Assembly: GCA_021777835.1 (NCBI GenBank)
Contig: JAJYDC010000003.1
Span: forward strand, 62,001-126,000
Origin: Bacteroidota bacterium
GTDB lineage: Bacteria > Bacteroidota > Ignavibacteria > Ignavibacteriales > Ignavibacteriaceae
Direction of reading: 5' to 3'
DNA: 64,000 bases
Below, in pieces: positions 36,587-43,238 of the stretch. The position numbers and the translations under genes were made by a program. The first letter of the stretch is position 1, and each line of letters begins with the position of its first letter. Under the pieces are notes generated by a model that made no database searches, was not told where the DNA came from, and was given only the letters and a program-made list of their open reading frames with translations.

Positions 36587-37341
36587 TTAACACTCCCGTT
36601 TTTAACTTCAAGCATATCGCTCGTAAAAAAGTCTTTAAGAAAAGGATCGCTTGTTGATACAAGATTTTCAAGATTACCTTCGTATTTAATTCTGCCGTCT
36701 TTTAATACAACTGCATGTGAAGCTATAATTTTCGCACATATCAAATCATGAGTTACAACTATTGAAGTGGTTTTAAGATCCTTTTGTAATTCAACTATCA
36801 ATTGACTTATTTCCTTTGTTGTTATCGGGTCAAGCCCTGTTGTCGGTTCATCATATAATATAAGTTTCGGCTCTGTGATTATTGTTCGGGCTAGCCCAAT
36901 TCTCTTTTTCATTCCTCCTGATAATTCAGCGGGCATTTTATCTATTGCCTCTTCAAGAGACACTTTCTCAAGTGCTGACTTTACTTTCGTCTCGACTTCC
37001 TTAGCTGTAAAATTGAAATTTCTTATTAAAGGGAATGATAGATTTTCTCTTACAGACATGGAATCATACAATGCAGCACTTTGAAACAAAAATCCGATTT
37101 GTTTCCTTACTTCGTTTAGCTTATTCTCGCTTAGAGAAAGAATATTTTGTCCTTCTATAAAAACCTCGCCTGAATCAGGTTCAAGCAATCTAACTATGCA
37201 TTTTATTAAAACACTTTTGCCTGTTCCGCTTCTGCCAAATACAACTACGTTTTCTCCTTCATTAATTTTAAGAGAAATATTGTCTAGGACAACTGTATCA
37301 CCAAAAGTTTTGGATAAATTCCTTACTTCAACTTCTGCCAT
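36583..37341 (-). CDS. mlaF: MlaF-like ABC ATPase
   Basis: 252 aa from the ATG at 37341, which overlaps the mlaE stop (TGATG); a TTG one codon earlier is possible. Walker A GRSGTGKS, Q-loop LFQSAALYDS, signature LSGGMKKRIGLAR, Walker B LILYDEPTTGLDP, H-loop VVTHD. It energises the MlaE permease and MlaD MCE protein encoded on either side. A close paralogue lies at 16420-17151. Confidence 0.94.
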   Translation of the reverse strand: MAEVEVRNLSKTFGDTVVLDNISLKINEGENVVVFGRSGTGKSVLIKCIVRLLEPDSGEVFIEGQNILSLSENKLNEVRKQIGFLFQSAALYDSMSVRENLSFPLIRNFNFTAKEVETKVKSALEKVSLEEAIDKMPAELSGGMKKRIGLARTIITEPKLILYDEPTTGLDPITTKEISQLIVELQKDLKTTSIVVTHDLICAKIIASHAVVLKDGRIKYEGNLENLVSTSDPFLKDFFTSDMLEVKNGSVK

Positions 37342-38153
37342 CAATTACTCCATATCATTAAAGTGACTTTTACTAATACCATATCAACAAGTAAAATTAG
37401 CAGAGATGAAATAACAACCGAACTTGTAGAAGCTTTCCCGACTCCTTCTGTACCATTCTCTGTATTATATCCTTTATATGCACCCACTATTCCTACAATA
37501 AATCCAAAAAAGAATGTTTTAGCAATTCCGGGAATTAAATCTGAAAATTCAATTGAATGAACAACAGCATTTAAGTACAATTGGAAACTAATACCCTGGG
37601 AAAGTAAAATCGCTAGAAAACTGCCGAATAGCGAAAGAAATATTACATATATTGTTAGCATCGGCAGAATAAGAGTGCATGCTACAACTCTTGTTACAAC
37701 AAGGAATCTAAATGGATTAATTGCAGATACTTCCATTGCATCTATCTGCTCAGTTACTCGCATAGAGCCAAGTTCCGCTCCTATACCCGAACTTACCCTA
37801 CCTGCAAAAATTAAAGCAGTTATAACAGGGCCTAATTCTCTTACTACTGATAGGGCAACCATTCCGGGCAGAAAAGATCCGGCGCCAAACCTTATCATTA
37901 CTGGCTGACTTTGCATAGCAAGCACAAGACCGATAATAAATCCGGTAACGCTTACAATTGGAAGAGTTTTGACTCCCAGTTCATCCATATGTTTTTTGAT
38001 TTCTGCAAATTCATACGGGGGAATGAATACTTTCTTAAAGAATTCAGCTATGAAAAGGGATAGCCCCGACACAGTCTGGAAAAATTCATATAGTCTTTTA
38101 ACTGACACAGAGACGCTTTTTGATGTGTCAGTATTTGTTTCCTCGGAGTCCAA
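37341..38153 (-). CDS. mlaE: MlaE-like permease
   Basis: 270 aa with about six membrane helices. Conserved MlaE blocks: VTGFIIGLVLAMQSQP, SVVRELGPVITALIFAGRVSSGIGAELGSMRVTEQIDAMEV, and GFIVGIVGAYKGYNTENGTEGVG near the end (quoted in part). Integral subunit of the inner-membrane phospholipid transporter. First gene of mlaEFD on the minus strand, with overlapping stops and starts. MlaB (STAS) and MlaC are not nearby. Confidence 0.93.
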   Translation of the reverse strand: MDSEETNTDTSKSVSVSVKRLYEFFQTVSGLSLFIAEFFKKVFIPPYEFAEIKKHMDELGVKTLPIVSVTGFIIGLVLAMQSQPVMIRFGAGSFLPGMVALSVVRELGPVITALIFAGRVSSGIGAELGSMRVTEQIDAMEVSAINPFRFLVVTRVVACTLILPMLTIYVIFLSLFGSFLAILLSQGISFQLYLNAVVHSIEFSDLIPGIAKTFFFGFIVGIVGAYKGYNTENGTEGVGKASTSSVVISSLLILLVDMVLVKVTLMIWSN

Positions 38154-38525
38154 TATTATTTTCTCTTAGATGGTTAAAACAGCAGTCGAAAATTCAGTTA
38201 TAAATTAAAATAATCACCCAAATATCGTACTTTTCAAATCAAAATAATAAAAAATAGCTCTTAAAAAAAATTCTAATGACATCAGACACTTATAAATTGT
38301 CATTGATTAGCGAGTAAGGCAATATTCTAAGTATGAAGTTAATGAGCGTAGGGAAGTTATGAAATATGAATATTTTGGTTTAACAAGTAAAATCAATTAT
38401 TTCAACAATCCAATATTTATATATTCAAAGATTCTAATATCCTATTTCTCTGTGATTTAAAATTTTTGAATCCTTTTTTCTTCTTTTACATCTAAAATCA
38501 ATAAAAAATATTTTGTGAGTATAAA
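38154..38525. other. 372-base divergent region between mlaE and the glutaredoxin gene
   Basis: Very AT-rich. A weak inverted repeat, AATGAC (38275-38280) and GTCATT (38299-38304), is present. Promoters for both directions must lie here but I see none that I would defend. Confidence 0.5.
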
Positions 38526-38771
38526 ATGGATCAAGCAAAAGTAGTAATATTTACAACACCTACATGCAGCTTCTGTGTGGCTGCTAAAAGATATTTCAGG
38601 GAAAAGAACATTCGCTTTACCGAGATTGACGTTTCAAGAGATCAGTCTGCAGCGCGCGATATGCTAAGGAAAACCGGACAAATGGGCGTGCCCGTTATTT
38701 TAATAAATAACCGTCCGATTGTCGGTTTCGATAAACCAAAAATTAATCAAATGTTAAACATTAAAAACTAA
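38526..38771 (+). CDS. Glutaredoxin-like protein
   Basis: 81 aa with the thioredoxin fold: FTTPTCSFC gives the active-site CxxC (C14, C17), followed by the AAKRYFREKNI helix, TEIDVSRD, and MGVPVILIN with the cis-proline. Closest in type to NrdH/YruB-like glutaredoxins. It precedes groES by 10 bases with a GGAG ribosome-binding site in the gap, so both are likely on one transcript. Confidence 0.9.
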   Translation: MDQAKVVIFTTPTCSFCVAAKRYFREKNIRFTEIDVSRDQSAARDMLRKTGQMGVPVILINNRPIVGFDKPKINQMLNIKN

Positions 38772-38781
38772 AGGAGACTTT

Positions 38782-39054
38782 ATGAAAATAAAACCAATGG
38801 ATGATCGTGTTCTTGTTGAACTTGTAGAAGAAGAAGAAAAGACTTATTCGGGTATAATTATTCCGGATACAGCAAAAGAAAAACCACGCATGGGAAAAGT
38901 AGTTGCAGTAGGTACCGACGAAGATTTACGCGAAAAAGTTAAAGAAGGAAATAAGGTATTATTTACGAAATACGGCGGCGAGGAGATTTCCTTTGACAGC
39001 AAAGAATATAAGATAGTTCAGAGAGCTGATATTTTAGCGGTAGTTGAGGATTAA
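38782..39054 (+). CDS. groES: GroES co-chaperonin
   Basis: 90 aa: MKIKPMDDRVLVELVEEEEKT, the mobile loop YSGIIIPDTAKEKP that contacts GroEL, GKVVAVG, VLFTKYGGEEI and a final DILAVVED (quoted in pieces). Length normal. It has its own AAGGAG site. groEL does not follow: a terminator and a minus-strand gene come next, so GroEL must be encoded elsewhere. Confidence 0.96.
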   Translation: MKIKPMDDRVLVELVEEEEKTYSGIIIPDTAKEKPRMGKVVAVGTDEDLREKVKEGNKVLFTKYGGEEISFDSKEYKIVQRADILAVVED

Positions 39055-39077
39055 ACTTCAATTATAGCACCTCGAAG

Positions 39078-39133
39078 ATGAGGGGTTGATTTATTATTCC
39101 ATTGCGAATTATAAATCAGCCCCTCATTCTTTT
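39078..39133. terminator. Bidirectional terminator between groES and the nicotinamidase-like gene
   Basis: The left arm 39078-39094 (ATGAGGGGTTGATTTAT) pairs with the right arm 39111-39127 (ATAAATCAGCCCCTCAT), one G-U pair, followed by TCTTTTA. It ends five bases before the stop of the convergent gene. Confidence 0.8.
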
Positions 39134-39137
39134 ATAT

Positions 39138-40172
39138 CTACAAATTCATACCCGGCCAACTTTTTATTGAATCAGTCGACTTTACTATGTGCATTCCTGC
39201 ATCTGCAAATTTCTGAAATGACTTATTTGCTTCATCAGTATAATCAATTACTCCCGGTACTACTACAGCCGATGTACAGTCCTCGAGAAGATATACTTTA
39301 CTGGTAAGATGTTTTTCCCGTAAAAGGAAATCATTTAGCAAATCATCAATCGTCCAGGCAACGCAATGACTTTTTGCCTGTCCGGCAATAATTATAGCAT
39401 CAAAGCCTAATAGTTTTTCAAGCAATGAAGTGTTCTTATCCGCAATCTTGTTGCCTTTACTGCCCTCACGAACTTCAGGACCAAAGATTGAATAGTGTTC
39501 GGTAAACGGATTATTTCCCTTAACCTGAAAGTCAGGCTGACTATACCTAGCAATGCTATGAAAAAATATTGCTTCATCTAAAGCAGGTACTAGAGCATTG
39601 CCAATGCCTCCGAGCATTGCATGGTAAGGCCAGATGGTAAGACTATATTTATTTCCTTCCTTAAGTTTTTGCGTATAATGAAGGAGATAATTTTCTGCGT
39701 CATCTGCCTCTACACTAATGTTTTTGCATACCTTATCGTTTATTCTCCACAAACCCTTTTCAACATCCTCTGAAGTAACTAAAGTGTAAGGCTTCGGATG
39801 TTCACCCTTATCATTCAACAAAAAGATCGAATGAAAAATTTGTAATGGATGGTGAGTATCCATAGTCGGTATTATTTCTGTAATCTGATCAAGATTACGA
39901 TAAATAAATGAACAGAGACGGTTAGTATCTTCTACTGCACCTATACCACTTCTTCCGCCAACAAACAATTCAAAGCCCGGAATACAAAAAGTATTTTGCA
40001 CATCGACAGCCAATATGCAAATCTTAAATTTATCTTCTGAAGAAGGTTTAATATTATAATTATTAGCCCAGGCTAAGGCATCGTTAGCGCGCTGTTCATA
40101 ATCTACCTTCCAAACCTCTCCTACCTTATCTTCACTATAATACCCGGGTATGGGTAATTCTTTTCTTGCCAT
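39138..40172 (-). CDS. Isochorismatase-family cysteine hydrolase, nicotinamidase-like, long form
   Basis: 344 aa from the ATG at 40172 with TAGGA upstream. Catalytic triad visible: Asp in ILAVDVQNTF, Lys in VKGNNPFTEHYS, Cys in GQAKSHCVAWTIDDL. A TMDTHHPLQIFHS block supplies the metal-site Asp and His residues. The pattern matches nicotinamidases (nicotinamide to nicotinate) better than true isochorismatases, but the protein is well over 100 residues longer than the usual ~200, partly from an N-terminal extension and an insertion around 95-160. It could feed pncB (28548-30095). Substrate not proven. Confidence 0.8.
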   Translation of the reverse strand: MARKELPIPGYYSEDKVGEVWKVDYEQRANDALAWANNYNIKPSSEDKFKICILAVDVQNTFCIPGFELFVGGRSGIGAVEDTNRLCSFIYRNLDQITEIIPTMDTHHPLQIFHSIFLLNDKGEHPKPYTLVTSEDVEKGLWRINDKVCKNISVEADDAENYLLHYTQKLKEGNKYSLTIWPYHAMLGGIGNALVPALDEAIFFHSIARYSQPDFQVKGNNPFTEHYSIFGPEVREGSKGNKIADKNTSLLEKLLGFDAIIIAGQAKSHCVAWTIDDLLNDFLLREKHLTSKVYLLEDCTSAVVVPGVIDYTDEANKSFQKFADAGMHIVKSTDSIKSWPGMNL

Positions 40173-40370
40173 AATCAATTCCTAAAATATATTTACGCTT
40201 AATTGTATTGCAAAAATAACAAATGCCGAAGCAGAGCCCAAAGAAAGCTACATGTAATCTGTGCATAATTTTGTCATATTCTGCGCTAAAAAAAACACTT
40301 AACCATGGATTAATACAATTTCTTCAAAGGCTGAAGAATGAATTAACATTCTGGTAATGCTTTGGTAATG

Positions 40371-40398
40371 TTGACGTAATAAGGCAATATTATGTTTG
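40371..40398 (+). promoter_or_regulatory. Candidate Bacteroidota-type promoter of the small membrane protein gene
   Basis: TTGACG (40371-40376) and TATGTTTG (40391-40398, matching the TAnnTTTG -7 box) lie 42 bases upstream of the ATG at 40440. The TTG-to-TA spacing of 17 bases is at the short end of the known range. Confidence 0.45.
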
Positions 40399-40439
40399 TA
40401 GCGTAATAAATATATTTAATGATGGTTGTGAGGTATACT

Positions 40440-40625
40440 ATGAAAATAAATAATCCGAAAATGCTCTTTAAATCCTTAATGTTTCTTCTTGCAGGGATAA
40501 TTTCGGCTATAAGATTAAACCCAACAGAAATGATAATATCATTAGCATTCTCCTCACTATTCCTACTATTTAATATTTTACTTAAAGAAGAAAATAACAA
40601 TTCAACAATCGGACAAACTGAATAA
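40440..40625 (+). CDS. Small two-helix membrane protein
   Basis: 61 aa: MKINNPKMLFK, then two hydrophobic helices (LMFLLAGIISAIRL and EMIISLAFSSLFLLFNILL) and a polar tail. TGAGG lies seven bases before the ATG, a promoter-like element upstream and a terminator downstream, all on the plus strand. Together they support a real gene over the overlapping antisense frame. No family known. Confidence 0.6.
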   Translation: MKINNPKMLFKSLMFLLAGIISAIRLNPTEMIISLAFSSLFLLFNILLKEENNNSTIGQTE

Positions 40626-40681
40626 GATTCTTTGCACAAATATATTCGCTTCTCCAGCAGCCGGACCGGAAAACGTAACTA

Positions 40682-40711
40682 ATAACTCCGCTCCGGTTGT
40701 TATTTTTTTTA
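40682..40711 (+). terminator. Terminator after the small membrane protein gene
   Basis: AATAAC (40682-40687) pairs with GTTATT (40700-40705), with inner CCG/CGG pairs, followed directly by a run of eight T. Confidence 0.8.
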
Positions 40712-40879
40712 ATATAAAAAACACGTTCTATTAAAAGAATACTGTGACGAAAATGATACTAAAATCATTTTGCTTGACTTTATTTTATTCTCTCCCCAAA
40801 TTAAATCCTATTATTCTGGTCAATGCTTAATAGATATTTACATAATAAATCTTAAATAGTTATTATAGAAAGGTCAGTT

Positions 40880-41335
40880 GTGATAAAGATACAGAATTTA
40901 ATTATTCGCGAGGCACAGGAATTTGATGCTGAATTGATCGCAAATCTATCTACACAGCTTGGTTATCCTTCCACTTCTTCAGATATGCTTGTTAGATTTA
41001 CAAAATTGAACTCCAATGCGCTGAACGGAATTTTTATAGCAGAGCATGATACCTTAATAGGATGGATACACGTCTCCGTAATCGAATCTCTTGAAAGTGA
41101 TCCCTTTGCGGAAATACGCGGTCTTGTAGTTGATGCTTCACATAGAGGTTCGGGAGTAGGCACCCAGCTGGTTACTGCTGCAGAAGAATGGTCATATAAG
41201 AAAGGTTGCACTAGAATCAGGGTACGGACTAGCATGGTGAGGGTTGAATCGATTAAGTTTTATGAGAAACTCGGGTATTTATCTAAAAAAATACAGAACG
41301 TTTTAGATAAGTCTCTTACAGGGCATAGTGCATAA
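40880..41335 (+). CDS. GNAT-family N-acetyltransferase
   Basis: 151 aa with a GTG start at 40880 and AAAGG upstream. The N-terminus IIREAQEFDAELIANL is typical of the fold. Acetyl-CoA binding motif A is GLVVDASHRGSGVGTQLV (R/QxxGxG/A type, ~80-97), and motif B is ESIKFYEKLGYL. Substrate unknown. It stands alone in a region of small accessory genes. Confidence 0.87.
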   Translation: MIKIQNLIIREAQEFDAELIANLSTQLGYPSTSSDMLVRFTKLNSNALNGIFIAEHDTLIGWIHVSVIESLESDPFAEIRGLVVDASHRGSGVGTQLVTAAEEWSYKKGCTRIRVRTSMVRVESIKFYEKLGYLSKKIQNVLDKSLTGHSA

Positions 41336-41550
41336 CGAATTGCGCGTAGAGTAATTAGGGTAGGCTGCGAATTTAAGCATTATGTGCCTATGAAAAAAGA
41401 CGATGTGCTTAATACTAACCGCTTACTGCTTACCGCAAAGTGCTATTGATTTTTAAGTTTGAATTATTCTAATTTATGAAGCGGATTGATCCTTATTGTA
41501 TCTCATAATTAAAATTTATATATCACTTAAACTTTTTAGTAGGAGGCGTT

Positions 41551-42051
41551 ATGGGTAACACTACTTTGGGGATGGGCTTCTTAAATGAATTGGAATCGGA
41601 AGCAAGGGCATCACGTAAATGTTTGGAAAGAATTCCTGAATCTCTTTTTACCTGGAAACCTCATGCTAAGTCAATGAATATGGGCTACCTGGCACTTCTT
41701 GTCGCTGAGATTCCTAGATGGATAAGTAGCATAATAGAAATTTCCGTAATAGATTTTGCTACTTATAAAACTGCGGAAGCAAAATCATCCGCTGATTTAG
41801 TTAATATATTTGAGGTGAATCTTGAAGGCGCTGAGGCTGCTCTTAAGAATGTTCAGGATAGCGCTCTATCTGAATTATTCTATCTTAAAAACAACGGCGC
41901 GATATTAATGAGTTCACCAAAAATAGAAAGCATAAGCTCATCTATAAATCATCTAGTACATCACCGCGGACAATTGACTGTCTATATGCGCCTTAATGAT
42001 ATACCGGTCCCTTCTATATACGGCCCATCTGCAGACGATAACACTTTCTGA
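41551..42051 (+). CDS. DinB-family protein
   Basis: 166 aa, all-helical. LNELESEARASRKCLERIPESLFTWKPH marks the first helix (quoted in part as RIPESLFTWKPHAKSM). The C-terminal SINHLVHHRGQLTVYMRLND carries the HxxxHRGQL-type metal-binding His residues of the DinB/YfiT superfamily. Members include bacillithiol/mycothiol-dependent transferases and proteins of unknown role. AGGAGG precedes the ATG; a strong terminator follows. Confidence 0.87.
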   Translation: MGNTTLGMGFLNELESEARASRKCLERIPESLFTWKPHAKSMNMGYLALLVAEIPRWISSIIEISVIDFATYKTAEAKSSADLVNIFEVNLEGAEAALKNVQDSALSELFYLKNNGAILMSSPKIESISSSINHLVHHRGQLTVYMRLNDIPVPSIYGPSADDNTF

Positions 42052-42079
42052 ATATTATAAATTAATATTGAATGATTTA

Positions 42080-42112
42080 TTCCCCGCTGCTTGCGGCGGG
42101 GAAGTTTATTTA
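42080..42112 (+). terminator. Strong terminator after the DinB gene
   Basis: TTCCCCGCTGC (42080-42090) pairs with GCGGCGGGGAA (42093-42103, one U-G pair), then GTTTATTT. Confidence 0.88.
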
Positions 42113-42346
42113 ATTGCTTGTGTTAATCATAAATAATATATAAATTTAATGCGATTTTAAGCCGTATACATAGATGTCTGGGAACTTTTAGCTGCAAATT
42201 CGAATGGTCTAATGATGAAAATTCTGACGTTATTTGAATCCGTGTTAACTGACTTATTTTATTAGAATCCTTAGATAATATTCTCTAGACTCATTTGACT
42301 GGATTATCATACGTAATGTTATTTGATGTAAAAAAAGGAGGAATAA

Positions 42347-42763
42347 ATGGGAAAGATAATAACAGCCGCTTTGTTATTAGTAATAATTACTTTTTTAGGA
42401 TGTAAAAAAGATAGTGTTACTGACGCTTCTTCTAACGGCAACATTCCTGTAATTGCAAACACTGCTAATGTCTTTGCTTTTACTTTAGCAGCTGTCTCAT
42501 ATACGGCAAATACCGAATATGATTTAACATTTACAACAGATTCCCTTGCATGCTCGATTATTATTTCAAATCAAACATCGGGAGGTGCTTCACTAACAAT
42601 TGTCGATTCAAATAATTCGGTTGTTTATAGTAATGCACAGCTAAGCAATCAGGTATTTGAATATACAAAAGCCAATAAAGGGATACCACGAAAGATTAAA
42701 ATTAACTTTAGCAACTACACAGGCTCTTTTAGTTTTGCATTAACCAAAAGTGGCAAGTCCTAG
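42347..42763 (+). CDS. Small lipoprotein, unknown function
   Basis: 138 aa. The signal peptide ends in the lipobox ITFLGC with Cys19, then KKDSVTD. The mature domain is Thr/Ser-rich beta-structure (FTLAAVSYTANTEYDLTF, GASLTIVDSNNSVVYSN, SFSFALTKSGKS) of a jelly-roll-like look. No family named. AAGGAGG lies just upstream of the ATG, one of the best ribosome-binding sites in the window. Confidence 0.75.
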   Translation: MGKIITAALLLVIITFLGCKKDSVTDASSNGNIPVIANTANVFAFTLAAVSYTANTEYDLTFTTDSLACSIIISNQTSGGASLTIVDSNNSVVYSNAQLSNQVFEYTKANKGIPRKIKINFSNYTGSFSFALTKSGKS

Positions 42764-42779
42764 TCAATCGGAGTTAAAA

Positions 42780-42878
42780 ATGCCACATCTGAATGAGCAA
42801 GAGAGCTCTAATTTAAGAACATTTATTGACAAAATGACAGACGACGATATTGAGGAGCAAGATAAGTACAAGATATAA
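42780..42878 (+). CDS. Possible 32-aa microprotein
   Basis: MPHLNEQESSNLRTFIDKMT followed by an acidic tail ending DKYKI. GGAG lies six bases before the ATG, well placed, and the frame begins 16 bases after the lipoprotein stop. Hydrophilic and acidic. At this length chance cannot be excluded. Confidence 0.3.
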   Translation: MPHLNEQESSNLRTFIDKMTDDDIEEQDKYKI

Positions 42879-42947
42879 GCAATATAACTATAAGATAAGG
42901 CTAAAAGGAAAAGTGTGAAAATGAGCTAAAAACTAACTATTTGTGGT

Positions 42948-42980
42948 CGGTAAAATTTACCGTCTGCCAAAATGGCAGAC
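42948..42980. repeat. Two adjoining perfect hairpins
   Basis: CGGTAAA-A-TTTACCG (42948-42962) is immediately followed by GTCTGCCA-AAA-TGGCAGAC (42962-42980), sharing one base. No long T-run follows, so either a weak transcript end or a protein-binding/RNA element. Confidence 0.55.
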
Positions 42981-43130
42981 GAGACTTTAGACCTATTTTA
43001 CGTTCACCTAAACACCAATATATAAAAAAAATCATAAAACACAAATTATATTATTTAAGTTGACCCATTCATTTCCCAACTGACAACATATTTTTAATTT
43101 CTCTAATTACAATGTCCTTTTTATTGTGTG

Positions 43131-43169
43131 CATGATAATCCCTACGTCAAAATGTGGGGATTATTCATG
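43131..43169. terminator. Palindrome, likely bidirectional terminator before the M1 peptidase end
   Basis: ATAATCCC (43135-43142) pairs with GGGATTAT (43157-43164), and the flanking CATG (43131-43134, 43166-43169) extends the pairing past a one-base bulge. It sits 70 bases beyond the stop of the minus-strand peptidase gene. Confidence 0.5.
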
Positions 43170-43238
43170 AATTCCTTGTCATTCTTTGATAAATGAAAGC
43201 AAGACTTTTTAACAACAAACATGAAATATTAAAGTTCA

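Larger units (their letters stand above)
42764..43238. other. 475-base intergenic stretch with hairpins and a possible micro-ORF
   Basis: Between convergent genes. It contains a 32-codon ORF (42780-42878), two adjoining hairpins (42948-42980) and a large palindrome (43131-43169), listed separately. No longer coding frame is present. Confidence 0.6.

Noticed and set aside
40343-40639. 98-codon minus-strand frame opposite the small membrane protein
   Set aside because: Its opposite strand has a promoter, ribosome-binding site and terminator; this frame has none of them.
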